Assembly (NCBI GenBank): GCA_947479915.1
Contig: CANKAU010000002.1
Location: 1 to 64,000 of the forward strand
Length of the DNA stretch: 64,000 nucleotides
From: Chloroflexota bacterium
GTDB lineage: Bacteria; Chloroflexota; Dehalococcoidia; UBA2979
Direction of reading: 5' to 3'
Shown: piece by piece, positions 27,900-37,758 of the stretch
Position numbering within the stretch: the stretch's first letter is position 1
Layout: every line of letters starts with the position of its first letter
The notes under the pieces: model-generated
What the model was told of the DNA's origin: nothing
Databases searched by the model: none
Seen by the model: the letters and a program-made list of their open reading frames with translations, nothing else
Position numbers and translations under genes: made by a program

Positions 27900-28817
27900 T
27901 TAAACGCCGCCGAAAGCCTTCCGCAGGTGCGCGGCAGCCGTTTCCACCGCCCGCATCCCCTCCGGGAAGGCGTGCGCGTTCACGAAGAACGTGTGGATCT
28001 GCCCCGCGAAGCACTCCGAGTCCACCTCGACGCCGGCGGCGCGCAGGGCCTCGGCGTACGCGTTGCCCTCGTCGCGCAGAGGGTCGCACTCGGCGGTGAC
28101 GAGGTAGGCGGGGGGCAGCCCCGCGAGCGTCCCGCGGAGCGGGGAGATGTACGGATCGGTGCGGTCGGTGCCCGCCGGGAGGTAGTGATCCCAGAACCAG
28201 GCCATCGCCTCCGGCGTGAGGCCGAAGGTGCGGTTCACGCGGAACGATTCGGTGTTCATCGCGGCGTCGCAGACCGGGTAGATCAGCACCTGGAACGCGA
28301 GGCTGATCCCGGCGCGGTCGCGCGCCATCGCGGCGACCACCGTCGCGAGGGTGCCTCCGGCGGAGTCGCCGCCGACCGCGATCCTGGTGGAGTCGCCGCC
28401 GAAGCGCTTCGCGTTCTGGTATGCCCACACCAGCGCGGCGTAGGAGTCATCGCGCCCCGCGGGGTACTGGTGCTCCGGCGCGAGTCGGTAGTCAACGGAG
28501 ATGACGATGCACTGCCCGAGGCTCGCGAGCCGTCGCGCGGTCGAGTCGGCGAGGTCGAGCGTGCCGATGACCCAGCCGCCGCCGTGGTACCAGAGCAGGA
28601 TCGGCAGGTTGGTCTCAGCGCTGGGCCAGTAAATGCGCACCGGGACGGGGCCGTCCGGGCCAGCGATCTCCATGTCCTCCACACGATGCACCTCGGGCCC
28701 GGCGGGCCCGGGCTTCCGCGTCGCGCGGACCGCCTCGGGAGTGCTTTCCTGCATCGGTGGGAGGCCGGCGGCGGCGAGCGTGTCGAGCCACTGCTGCGCG
28801 ATCGGGTCAATGGCCAT
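27900..28817 (-). CDS. HSL-type alpha/beta hydrolase (carboxylesterase)
   Basis: LLWYHGGGWVIGTLDLADSTARRLAS...RIAVGGDSAGGTLATVVA. Confidence 0.92.
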   Translation of the reverse strand: MAIDPIAQQWLDTLAAAGLPPMQESTPEAVRATRKPGPAGPEVHRVEDMEIAGPDGPVPVRIYWPSAETNLPILLWYHGGGWVIGTLDLADSTARRLASLGQCIVISVDYRLAPEHQYPAGRDDSYAALVWAYQNAKRFGGDSTRIAVGGDSAGGTLATVVAAMARDRAGISLAFQVLIYPVCDAAMNTESFRVNRTFGLTPEAMAWFWDHYLPAGTDRTDPYISPLRGTLAGLPPAYLVTAECDPLRDEGNAYAEALRAAGVEVDSECFAGQIHTFFVNAHAFPEGMRAVETAAAHLRKAFGGV

Positions 28818-28900
28818 GCGTCCCCCTCCGAGGTGCGTGTGCGGTGCCCCGGACGATACCCGCGCGCACCTCGCGCTGTCACGTGCTGTGTCCGAGGGCG

Positions 28901-29449
28901 CTAGACGCGGTCGAGCGGCTCGTGCGGCGGCGCGGGGAGTTCGACGCGGATCACGTCTCCGGGGCGCACCCAGCCATCGGCGATCACAACGCTCATGACG
29001 CCGGCCTTGCGGATCAGGCGCCCCTGGTCGTCGCGGTCAAGGACAGCGGCCATCAGCCCCGGCTGGAGATCCTCGAGCTGCGTGCACGGGTTGCGGAGGC
29101 CGGTCACCTCGATGACGGCGGAGTCGCCAATCAGCAGGCGCGCGCCGCGCGGAAGGTCGAGGAGTGCGAGATCGCGCGTGGTGATGTTCTCGCCCATCAC
29201 GCCGGGAGCGACGTGGAACCCGGCCGCCCGGAGCGCCTCGATCAGTTCGAGGTGGATGAGGTGAACCTGCCGGAGATTCGGCTGGCTGGGGTCCTGGGCG
29301 GCACGCGAGCGGTGCTGCACCGTCGCGCCCGCGTGCGCGTCGCCCTCGACCCCGTGCCCGGCTATGAGGCGGATCGCGTCCTGCTCCGGCTTCGACATCG
29401 TGTGTGCCGGGCTGAGATGCACCGAGTCGACCAAGCCCTCGTCCGTCAT
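28901..29449 (-). CDS. MOSC domain-containing protein
   Basis: GHGVEGDAHAG...QVHLIHLELIEALRAAGFHVAPGVMGENITTRDLALLDLPRGARL. Confidence 0.9.
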   Translation of the reverse strand: MTDEGLVDSVHLSPAHTMSKPEQDAIRLIAGHGVEGDAHAGATVQHRSRAAQDPSQPNLRQVHLIHLELIEALRAAGFHVAPGVMGENITTRDLALLDLPRGARLLIGDSAVIEVTGLRNPCTQLEDLQPGLMAAVLDRDDQGRLIRKAGVMSVVIADGWVRPGDVIRVELPAPPHEPLDRV

Positions 29450-29512
29450 GTGCGTCTCCGTCCACCGCCATCATGCCACGAGAGCCTCGACGCGCGGCGT
29501 ACGCTGGATCGC

Positions 29513-32500
29513 ATGGCGGAGAACAGCGGCAGCGTCGAGGCGGGCGCGTACCCGGGTGCGTTCCACCCGGCTGTTCGCACGTGGTTCGAGCGGCGCTTCG
29601 GCGCGCCGACCGACGCGCAGGCGGCGGGCTGGCCGCACATCGCGGCACATGAGGACACACTCCTCGCCGCGCCCACCGGCTCCGGCAAGACGCTTGCGGC
29701 GTTCCTCGTCGGCATCGACTCGCTGATCCGGCAGGCCGAGGCGGGGATGGGGCACCCGGGCACCTCGATCGTGTACGTGTCGCCGCTGAAGGCGCTGTCG
29801 AACGACATCCAGCGCAACCTGCAGCAGCCGCTCGAAGAGATCCGCGCGGTCGCCGAGGAACTCGGCTTCGACCTGCCGCCGATCACCGTCGGGCTGCGCA
29901 CCGGCGATACGCCGGCCAGCGAACGGCAGGCGCTGGTCCGCCGTCCCCCGCACATCCTGGTCACCACGCCGGAGTCGCTGTACCTGATGGTCACCGCGGA
30001 GCGCGCGCGGGCCACGCTGACCGGCGTCCGCACCGTAATCGTGGACGAGATCCACGCGCTTGCCCGCGACCGTCGAGGCTCCCACCTCGCGCTGACACTG
30101 GCCCGCCTCGACCACGTGGTGACGGGCGCGGGGATGTCGCGCCCCGCGCGCGTGGGGCTGTCCGCGACGCAGCGACCGATGACGGAGATCGCACGCTTCC
30201 TCGTCGGCACGGCAAACGGCGCCGAGCGGCCGTGCGAGGTCGTGGACCTCGGCCACCAGCGTGACCTGGAGCTGCACGTCGAGGTGCCGCCGAGCGACCT
30301 CGAGGCGGTGATGCCAAAGGAGCAGTGGGCGGACGTCTACAACCGGCTAGCCGCGCTCGTCATGGAGCACCGCACCACGCTGATCTTCGTCAACACGCGC
30401 ACCCACTCCGAGAAGATCGCGCACGAACTGGCCGAGCGGCTCGGCGAGGACGCCGTAAGCGCGCACCACGGTTCGCTGTCACGCGAACGCCGACAGCGCG
30501 TCGAGGAGCGACTGAAGTCGGGCGACCTGCGAGCGCTGGTCGCAACGGCCTCGCTGGAGCTGGGCATCGATATCGGTGCGATCGATCTCGTGTGCCAGGT
30601 CGGCTCGCCGAGGAGCATCGCGACGTTCCTGCAGCGCATCGGCCGGTCGGGGCACGCGCTCGGGCTGCGGCCGCACGGGCGCCTGTTTCCGACGACGCGC
30701 GACGAGCTGATCGAGTGCGCCGCGCTGGTACGCGGCGTGCGCGCAGGACACCTCGACCGCGTGGTGCAGCCGATCGCGCCGCTCGATGTCCTCGCGCAGC
30801 AGATCGTCGCCGAGGTGGCGTGCGAGGACTGGCGCGAGGACACCCTGTACGACCTCGTGCGTGGCGCGGCGCCGTTCGCGGCGCTCTCGCGCGAGACGTT
30901 CGACGAGGTCGTGGAGATGCAGGCAACGGGTGTCGGCGACGGCGCGGGGCGATCGCCAGCGCTGCTGCATCGCGACCGCGTCCACGGCATAGTCCGCCCG
31001 AGGCGCGCGGCGCGGCTCACCGCGATCACCAACGGCGGCACCATCCCCGAGCTTGGCGACTACCGCGTCGTCACGGAGCCCGAAGGCATCTTCGTCGGCA
31101 CGCTGAATGAGGACTTCGCGATGGAGTCGCGCGGCGGCGACATCTTCACGCTCGGCACCACGTCGTGGCGGATCGCGCGGGTGGAGCCCTCGACGGTGAG
31201 GGTGACGGATGCGCACGGCGCGCCGCCGACGATCCCGTTCTGGCTGGGCGAGGCGCCCGGCCGCACCCGCGAGCTGTCCGAGGAAGTCGGGCTGTTGCGC
31301 CGCGACATCGCGGCGGGCCTCGGCGACCGACCGGCCCTCGACGCGCGGCTCATGGCGGAGTGCGCGCTGCCGCTGGCCGGAGCGCAGCAGATGGCGGACT
31401 ACATCCGCGCGACGCGAGACGGCCTGGGCGTCGTGCCCAGCGACACGGACGTGGTCTTCGAGCGGTTCTTCGACGAATCGGGTGGGATGCAGCTCGTGGT
31501 GCATGCGCCGTTCGGTATGCGCGTGAACCGCGCGTGGGGGCTGGCGCTGCGCAAGCGCTTCTGCGTCGCCTTCGACTTCGAGCTGCAGGCGGCGGCGAAT
31601 GACGACGCGATCCTGCTCTCCACCGGCATGGCCCACGCGTGGCCCCTCGAAGAGGCGTTCGACTGGGTCACGTCCCGCAACGCCGAGGAGTCCGTGCGCC
31701 AGTCAGTGTTCTACGTGCCGCTGTTCCCCACGCGCTGGCGCTGGAACATCACGCGCGCCCTCGCACTGTCCAGACAGCGCGGCGGCAAGCGCGTGCCGCC
31801 GTTCATCCAGCGGATGCGCGCCGATGATCTGATGGCGGCGGTGTTCCCGGAGCAGATCGGCTGCCAGGAGAATCTGGACGGTCCGCTGACGCTGCCGGAC
31901 CACCCGCTGATGCGCCAGACGATGGAGGACTGCCTGCGCGAGGCGATGGATGTCGATGGCCTCGTGGATGTCCTGGCGGGCGTCGACGCCGCACGCATCC
32001 ACTACCACGCGCGCGACACCGTGGAGCCCAGTCCCATGGCGCACGAGATCGTCACCGGCAAGCCATACACCTACCTCGACAACGCACCGATCGAGGAGCG
32101 GCGCACTCGCGCCGTCTCGCTGCGGCGCACGCTGCCCGCCGACGCGCGCGACCTCGCTGCGCTCGACCCGGAGGCGATCGCCCGCGTCGCCGACGAAGCG
32201 TGGCCGGAAGCCCGCAACGCCGAGGAAGTGCACGACGCGCTGCTCGGCTTCGTCGCGATCGCGGAGCCGTTCGTCCGCGACTGGCGCGACCACCTGCACG
32301 CCCTTGCCGCCGAAGATCGCGCGGCCTCGTTCGTCCTCGACGGCACGCGCTACTGGTTCCCGGTCGAGCACCTCGACGCGGTGCGGCTGCTGTACACCAA
32401 CGCCGCGGCCGAGGCGCACGTCCCCGCCGCAGCGCTGCTCCCCGTCGAGCATCGCGAGGCGGCGCGCATCCTGCTGCTGCGCGGCCACGCGGAGTGCCTC

Positions 32501-33823
32501 GGGGTCACGAGCGCGGCGGACCTCGCCGCGCGCACGGGCCTCGACGTCACGGACGTCGAGCATGGACTGACGATGACGGAGGCGCAGGGCTTCGTGCTGC
32601 GCGGGCATTACACGCCGGGCGTGGAGGGCGAGGAATGGTGTGATCGCCGCCTGCTCGCGCGCATCCATCGCTACACACTCGACCGGTTGCGGCGCGAGAT
32701 CGACCCGGTGTCGCGACAGGACTACATGCGCTTCCTGCTGCGCTGGCAGCGCCTCTCGCCGAAGCATCGTGCCGAGGGCCGCGGCGGGCTGCGCGAGGTG
32801 CTCGCGCGCCTCGAAGGGTTCGAGGCGCCCGCGTCGGCGTGGGAGTCCGACCTGCTGCGCGCGCGCATGGCGGAGTACCACGCCTCGTGGCTGGATGAAC
32901 TGTGCCTCGCCGGCGAGGCCGCGTGGGCCCGTCTGACACCTCGACGCGCGCCGACCGAGGAAGGCGCGACCGGGATCACGGCCGGCACGGCGGCGACGCG
33001 CGCCACACCCGTGACCGTCGCGCTGCGCGCCGACCTCGGCCCGCTGCTCGCCGCGACGCGCGCCTACCTCCCGACGCCGGGCACGCCCGACACCGGCGCA
33101 GCGGCGGAGATCCTCGAACTGCTGCAGGCACGCGGAGCGCTCTTCTTCGACGAGATCGTGAGCGGCACGCGACGGCTCGCGACCGACGTGGAACAGGGGC
33201 TGCGCGAGCTGATCGGCGGCGGCTGGGTCGCCTCGGACGGCTTCCAGGGACTGCGCGAGATCGCGGGCGGTCGTCGAGGCGGCCGGAGCGTGCCTCGACG
33301 GGCCGGGCGCTACGCCCGCGGCGGTTTCTTCGCGGGCGGCGCCTTCGGTGCGGGCGGGCCACCCGGCCGCTGGTCCGTGCTGCGCGTGCCGATCATCGAG
33401 CGCGGCACAGAGGAGGACCTCGCGGAGTCGATCGCCGGTGTGCTGCTGCGACGCTACGGCGTGCTGTTCCGCGACCTCGTCGCGCGAGAGAGCATCGCGA
33501 TGCCGTGGCGTGCGATTGCTCAGGCGCTCCGTCGCTTCGAGGCGCGCGGCATGGTGCGCGGCGGGCGCTTCGTGCAGGGCGTCGCAGGCGAACAGTACGC
33601 ACTGCCGGAGGCGGTCACCGCGCTGCGCGAGACGCGCCGCGATCCGCTGGACGGCGAGCGCATCGTGGTGAGCGCCGTGGATCCGGTGAACCTCACCGGC
33701 CAGTTCCTGCCCGGCGCGCGAATCCCCGCCCAGCGGGGGAGCACGATCGAGTTCGTGGACGGACTGCCCGCCGAGGTCTTCCCCGCCGCCCGCCGCGAGC
33801 GGACACCTGCCTCGTCGATCTAG
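29513..33823 (+). CDS. lhr: Lhr-type large ATP-dependent helicase
   Basis: APTGSGKTLAAFL (Walker A); DEIHALARDRRGSHLALTLARLD; VSPLKALSNDIQRNL; QRIGRSGH; 1436-aa architecture. Confidence 0.93.
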   Translation: MAENSGSVEAGAYPGAFHPAVRTWFERRFGAPTDAQAAGWPHIAAHEDTLLAAPTGSGKTLAAFLVGIDSLIRQAEAGMGHPGTSIVYVSPLKALSNDIQRNLQQPLEEIRAVAEELGFDLPPITVGLRTGDTPASERQALVRRPPHILVTTPESLYLMVTAERARATLTGVRTVIVDEIHALARDRRGSHLALTLARLDHVVTGAGMSRPARVGLSATQRPMTEIARFLVGTANGAERPCEVVDLGHQRDLELHVEVPPSDLEAVMPKEQWADVYNRLAALVMEHRTTLIFVNTRTHSEKIAHELAERLGEDAVSAHHGSLSRERRQRVEERLKSGDLRALVATASLELGIDIGAIDLVCQVGSPRSIATFLQRIGRSGHALGLRPHGRLFPTTRDELIECAALVRGVRAGHLDRVVQPIAPLDVLAQQIVAEVACEDWREDTLYDLVRGAAPFAALSRETFDEVVEMQATGVGDGAGRSPALLHRDRVHGIVRPRRAARLTAITNGGTIPELGDYRVVTEPEGIFVGTLNEDFAMESRGGDIFTLGTTSWRIARVEPSTVRVTDAHGAPPTIPFWLGEAPGRTRELSEEVGLLRRDIAAGLGDRPALDARLMAECALPLAGAQQMADYIRATRDGLGVVPSDTDVVFERFFDESGGMQLVVHAPFGMRVNRAWGLALRKRFCVAFDFELQAAANDDAILLSTGMAHAWPLEEAFDWVTSRNAEESVRQSVFYVPLFPTRWRWNITRALALSRQRGGKRVPPFIQRMRADDLMAAVFPEQIGCQENLDGPLTLPDHPLMRQTMEDCLREAMDVDGLVDVLAGVDAARIHYHARDTVEPSPMAHEIVTGKPYTYLDNAPIEERRTRAVSLRRTLPADARDLAALDPEAIARVADEAWPEARNAEEVHDALLGFVAIAEPFVRDWRDHLHALAAEDRAASFVLDGTRYWFPVEHLDAVRLLYTNAAAEAHVPAAALLPVEHREAARILLLRGHAECLGVTSAADLAARTGLDVTDVEHGLTMTEAQGFVLRGHYTPGVEGEEWCDRRLLARIHRYTLDRLRREIDPVSRQDYMRFLLRWQRLSPKHRAEGRGGLREVLARLEGFEAPASAWESDLLRARMAEYHASWLDELCLAGEAAWARLTPRRAPTEEGATGITAGTAATRATPVTVALRADLGPLLAATRAYLPTPGTPDTGAAAEILELLQARGALFFDEIVSGTRRLATDVEQGLRELIGGGWVASDGFQGLREIAGGRRGGRSVPRRAGRYARGGFFAGGAFGAGGPPGRWSVLRVPIIERGTEEDLAESIAGVLLRRYGVLFRDLVARESIAMPWRAIAQALRRFEARGMVRGGRFVQGVAGEQYALPEAVTALRETRRDPLDGERIVVSAVDPVNLTGQFLPGARIPAQRGSTIEFVDGLPAEVFPAARRERTPASSI

Positions 33824-33827
33824 CGCG

Positions 33828-34592
33828 CTAGATCATCGGCCACGGCACGCAGCGGTAGTCCTCGTACATCTCGGGGAGCACGGGATCCTCGAGGATCGCC
33901 GCGCAGCGCCGGAGCAGCGCTGCGATCTCGCGCGAGGCAATCCGGATGCGGAACGCCTCGGTGGTGTCGTCTTCAGCCTCGATCAGCGCGCAGACGCGGC
34001 GGATGTCGTCCAGCCATGCGTGGGGGATGCCGGTGCCCGCGTAGTCCCACACGACCGTGCGTAGCTTCCGCTGAGCGTGGAAGCACAGCCCATGGTCGAT
34101 CCCCCACACGTGCCCGGTCGGGTCGAGGATCAGGTGGCCGCCCTTGCGGTCGGCGTTGTTGGCGATCAGGTCGAACAGCGCGAACCGCACGAACTGCTCG
34201 TCCAGGGCGTCTCGATCGCGCAGCTCGAAGTAATGCTCGTTCGGGTCGTGGTCGATGAACAGCTGCATCGACCCCACGCCGTGCGGGCCGAGGCGCTCCA
34301 CCGTGGGCGGCACGAGATCCCAGCCCAGCAGCCGCGACAGTTCGAACGCCGCGATCTCGCGCTCGTACAGCCCGTCGGGGAAGTCGTGCAGCGGCTGCTC
34401 GCCTCGACGCGGCTTGTACACGCCCGTGCCCGCGCCGAGGACGGGGTGATCGAGGTCAGTGAGGAAGACGTAGTTCGAGGAGTTGTAGACGAGCTGCAGG
34501 TCGCCGAGCGTCGCCTCGCGCATTGCCTCCTCGACGCGCGGATCGTGGGGATCCCATGTCGGGAACGGGGCGTCGTCCTCGTCGGTCGTCAT
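33828..34592 (-). CDS. SCO1664/TIGR03843-like protein (PI3/4-kinase-like fold)
   Basis: GDLQLVYNSSNYVFLTDLDHPVLGAGTGVYKPRRGEQPLHDFPDGLYEREIAAFELSRLLGW...DLIANNADRKGGHLILDPTGHVWGIDHGLCFH. Confidence 0.8.
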   Translation of the reverse strand: MTTDEDDAPFPTWDPHDPRVEEAMREATLGDLQLVYNSSNYVFLTDLDHPVLGAGTGVYKPRRGEQPLHDFPDGLYEREIAAFELSRLLGWDLVPPTVERLGPHGVGSMQLFIDHDPNEHYFELRDRDALDEQFVRFALFDLIANNADRKGGHLILDPTGHVWGIDHGLCFHAQRKLRTVVWDYAGTGIPHAWLDDIRRVCALIEAEDDTTEAFRIRIASREIAALLRRCAAILEDPVLPEMYEDYRCVPWPMI

Positions 34593-34651
34593 GAATCGAT
34601 TGTAGGCGTCGCGGCGAGCCGTCGAGGTCGCGCCGGAACGTCGCCCGCGCT

Positions 34652-35497
34652 CTAGCCCGTCACGACCTCGCGGGTGCGGTCGCCGAGGCCAACGCGCATC
34701 GCCTCGGCGTGCATCATCATCGTCGCCATCGCGGGGAGCGCCGCGTCCAGCGTCTGCCGTGCCGCCTCGATCGCGGCCTCAGACAGTCCGGCGGCGCGGA
34801 GCGCGTCCGGGTTCGCCCGCACGGGCTGCGCGAGGAAGCGCGCACCGGAGCGCGCGTAGAAGTAGAGCGCGCGGCCGCGACGTCGGAAGTCGGGGTACGC
34901 GCCCAGGTGCTGCAGCTCCTCCCACGCGACCTGCAGGTACCCCGGCCAGGCGGCGACGGCGCGATAGAGGTCGGGCGGCGCGTCCGCGCCGAGCGCCCCG
35001 GCCACCTCGGGCAGCGGCGGCGCCTCTGGCGACGCGAGGCGCACCGGCAGCGCGAGGTGACCGCGCTCCCGGTCGGTCAGGTCGCGGGGGTCGGGGCGGC
35101 CCTGCCCACCGACCTCGACATGGTCGAACGCCTCCGCGAGCGCGGCGAGCACGAGCAGCAACTGCGGCTGGGTGTAGTGGAAGAGGTCGATCGTGCTGCC
35201 GAGGTCCTCGACGTCCCGAAGCGAGAGGCCGGCGTCGAGGATCGTGGCACGCGACAGCTCCGGCTCGTACACGGCCTCGACCGCGTCGAGCGCCATGTCG
35301 GCCATGTAGCGCGCGCTGCCGAGGAAGCCGGCCGTCGCGACGGACGCCGCGATCTGCGGCCACACGAAGGGCAGGTAGCCTTCGACCTCCGCGAGGCGCG
35401 CGAGCGGCGCAGGGGTGAACGGGAGCCGCAGCGCGGCGCGCATCTCGCCGAGGACGCCGCTCGCTGCTCCCGCGGGTGCGCCGGGCTGGTGAGTCAT
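34652..35497 (-). CDS. DehI-like halocarboxylic acid dehalogenase family protein
   Basis: All-helical protein with duplicated segment: EVEGYLPFVWPQIAASVATAGFLGSARYMADMALD and AWPGYLQVAWEELQHLGAYPDFRRRGRALYFYARSGARFLAQPVRANPDAL; ATGA overlap with upstream gene. Confidence 0.68.
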   Translation of the reverse strand: MTHQPGAPAGAASGVLGEMRAALRLPFTPAPLARLAEVEGYLPFVWPQIAASVATAGFLGSARYMADMALDAVEAVYEPELSRATILDAGLSLRDVEDLGSTIDLFHYTQPQLLLVLAALAEAFDHVEVGGQGRPDPRDLTDRERGHLALPVRLASPEAPPLPEVAGALGADAPPDLYRAVAAWPGYLQVAWEELQHLGAYPDFRRRGRALYFYARSGARFLAQPVRANPDALRAAGLSEAAIEAARQTLDAALPAMATMMMHAEAMRVGLGDRTREVVTG

Positions 35498-36474
35498 CGG
35501 CCCAGTCGGAGCACGCTCCGGACGCTGCGCCTCGCGCGATCGAGGGCGGCGACCAGCGGCCCCGGTGGACGGGTGCGCTCGCGGATCAGCGCGCACGCGT
35601 CGGCGGTGCCGATGAGCACGGGCTGTCGCCAGTCGCGCAGCGTCGGCTCGCGCGGCGGGTCGCCGTCCTCCGACGGTGTACGGCGCCGCTCGGAGCGTGG
35701 GGAGCGCGCGGGCGCCTCGAACCGCTCGAAGCGCCGCCAGCCGCCCTCTCGCCGCACCCAGACCTCGCGACCCGCAGCCTGCACCAGCAGCGCACCGGCC
35801 GCGACGTCCCAGATGCGCGGCCCCCAGAACACGGCCGAGGTGAACACGCCCGCCGCCACCAGTGCCGCCTCGATCGCGATCGAGCCGGTGACGCGGTGCT
35901 CCCATTCCTTCGTGCCGCCGGACGAGCCACCGGGCGCGGCCGCCAGCGCGCGCTTCACCACGGTCTCGCGCGCGGGCACCTCGACACCGTCGAGGTGCAG
36001 CGTCCCGGCCGCGTGCGCGTGGTAGACGCCGGGTCCGAGGAGGTGTGTGGAGGCGCACCAGATCGCCGCAGCGACCGGGACGCCGCGATGCAGCACGCCC
36101 ACCGAGACAGCGAACAGCGGGAAGCCGTTGACGAAGTTCGCGGTGCCGTCGATCGGGTCGATGACCCATGCGACCTCGGCGGCAGTGTCCGGGTGGGTGT
36201 CGACCTCCTCGCCGATCACAGCGTGCGAGGGGAACCGGTCAGCCACGCGCTCACGGACGAGTGCCTCGACGGCGCGGTCGACCTCGGAGACGGGGTCGTT
36301 CGTGCTCTCCTTGCCCTGAGCATCGGGCTTGTACTCCACGGTGAGCCGGCCATGCAGCGCCTCGCGCGCCGTCTCGCCGGCCTCGCGGGCAAGCGCGATC
36401 GCGAGCGCCTCGATCGCGGCGAGCTCGTCGGCGTCGAGGTGGCCCGCGGCGTCGGGAGTGGCGTCAGAGGTCAT
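35494..36474 (-). CDS. Inositol monophosphatase family protein
   Basis: AVIGEEVDTHPDTAAEVAWVIDPIDGTANFVNGFPLFAVSVGV; C-terminal WDVAAGALLVQAAG. Confidence 0.92.
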   Translation of the reverse strand: MTSDATPDAAGHLDADELAAIEALAIALAREAGETAREALHGRLTVEYKPDAQGKESTNDPVSEVDRAVEALVRERVADRFPSHAVIGEEVDTHPDTAAEVAWVIDPIDGTANFVNGFPLFAVSVGVLHRGVPVAAAIWCASTHLLGPGVYHAHAAGTLHLDGVEVPARETVVKRALAAAPGGSSGGTKEWEHRVTGSIAIEAALVAAGVFTSAVFWGPRIWDVAAGALLVQAAGREVWVRREGGWRRFERFEAPARSPRSERRRTPSEDGDPPREPTLRDWRQPVLIGTADACALIRERTRPPGPLVAALDRARRSVRSVLRLGR

Positions 36475-37214
36475 GACGCCTTCGCGCCCCAGTCAGTGCC
36501 GATGATCAGCAGCCGGCCGCGCTGCGCCTCGACGAGGTTCGCGCGGGCGGTGTACGCCTCCGCGACGTGCAGGGGCGCGTGCGCGGACTGCGGGCGGGCG
36601 AAGCGGTACCACTCCTGCAGCGAGGAGAACGCGAACCACGTCGTCACCTCGTCCGAGGAGCCCATGAGGTCGTTGCCGAGCCCGATCGCGCGGCCACCCT
36701 GCTCCTCGAGCCACGGCCACACGATCTCCGCGGTCAGTCGGCGGAACTCGGCCTTCTTCCCCGCCGCGATGCTGAGGGTGCGCTCCGAGATCACCGATCC
36801 CGCGCCGAACGTGGGCGGCAGCTCCGCCAGCTGCTGGCCCGCGCGACGGGAGAACGCACGAGGACGGGACAGCGAGTCGTCGAGCTCGATCAGCCGCGCC
36901 GCCGACGACTGCACGAGGCGATCGCGATCCACGTACTTCGCACGCAGATCCTTCGTCTCCTCAAGCATCGCGGGGTCGGTGTAATACGCACCGGTGCCCT
37001 GCCGTGTGGCGGTCCAGTGCTCCAGGCTCTCGTACACGTGATGCGTGACGACGACGTCATCCGGGCCGCCGAAGCCCCACGTGCCGTAGGCGATCATCGG
37101 CACACCGAAGTGCAGGAACGCGGGCCACATGCCCTCGCGGCTCTGCTCCTCGAAGGCGGCCCGATCGGAGGGAGCGACGCGCGACTCCCGTTGCACCATG
37201 ATCATGCGCGACAC
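36471..37214 (-). CDS. NIPSNAP-like two-domain hypothetical protein
   Basis: Two similar dimeric-alpha/beta-barrel-like halves; 4-nt overlap with the IMPase gene. Confidence 0.6.
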   Translation of the reverse strand: MSRMIMVQRESRVAPSDRAAFEEQSREGMWPAFLHFGVPMIAYGTWGFGGPDDVVVTHHVYESLEHWTATRQGTGAYYTDPAMLEETKDLRAKYVDRDRLVQSSAARLIELDDSLSRPRAFSRRAGQQLAELPPTFGAGSVISERTLSIAAGKKAEFRRLTAEIVWPWLEEQGGRAIGLGNDLMGSSDEVTTWFAFSSLQEWYRFARPQSAHAPLHVAEAYTARANLVEAQRGRLLIIGTDWGAKAS

Positions 37215-37301
37215 CTCCGAGGATTCACGGGTCTGCGATCCAGCATATCGCCGCGTCAGTCGCCCCGCGCTAGGCTGCGATCACCACGCGAGGGAGCACC
37301 C

Positions 37302-37511
37302 ATGAGCCGGCTACCGACGCCCGATCCCGGCTGGGAGACCTCGACCGAGGGCGACCTAGACGACGACCTGACCGAGGAGGCCGGGTCCGACCTCGACGAC
37401 TGGGCGCACGAGGATCGCTCTTGGTGGTCGGGTGCCGGGGTGCGTGTGGTCGCAGCGCTGCTGCTGTTCGCGATCCTCGGCGCGGCCGTGGCGCAGGTGG
37501 TCCTGCGCTAG
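37302..37511 (+). CDS. Acidic 69-aa tail-anchored small protein
   Basis: MSRLPTPDPGWETSTEGDLDDDLTEEAGSDLDDWAHEDRSWWSGAGVRVVAALLLFAILGAAVAQVVLR; AGGGAG RBS; C-terminal TM. Confidence 0.65.
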   Translation: MSRLPTPDPGWETSTEGDLDDDLTEEAGSDLDDWAHEDRSWWSGAGVRVVAALLLFAILGAAVAQVVLR

Positions 37512-37527
37512 ACGCGGCTGGACGCCG

Positions 37528-37710
37528 CTAGGCGCCGGGTGCCGGCGCGAGGCAGGTCTTGTGGCCGCACTGGCACGCGGTGGAGCCGGTCGAGCAGCCG
37601 CAGGACGCGCTGCACTCGCCAATACCGAGGAGACCGAGGCGCTTCAGCAGCCCCAGCACCATGCCCGCCGCAATCGCGACGAACGCCAGACGACGCAGTG
37701 ACTTGCCCAT
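37528..37710 (-). CDS. 60-aa Cys-rich membrane peptide
   Basis: N-terminal TM then ECSASCGCSTGSTACQCGHKTC (6 Cys, 1 His). Confidence 0.6.
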   Translation of the reverse strand: MGKSLRRLAFVAIAAGMVLGLLKRLGLLGIGECSASCGCSTGSTACQCGHKTCLAPAPGA

Positions 37711-37758
37711 GCTGCCCCCTTCGCGCGCCGAGGTGGTGGCCTCGACGATCTGATTGTG

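Noticed and set aside
28757-29512. N-terminal extension of the Lhr ORF (1688 aa in the track)
   Set aside because: This part is antisense to the esterase and MOSC genes; helicase homology begins after ATG 29513.
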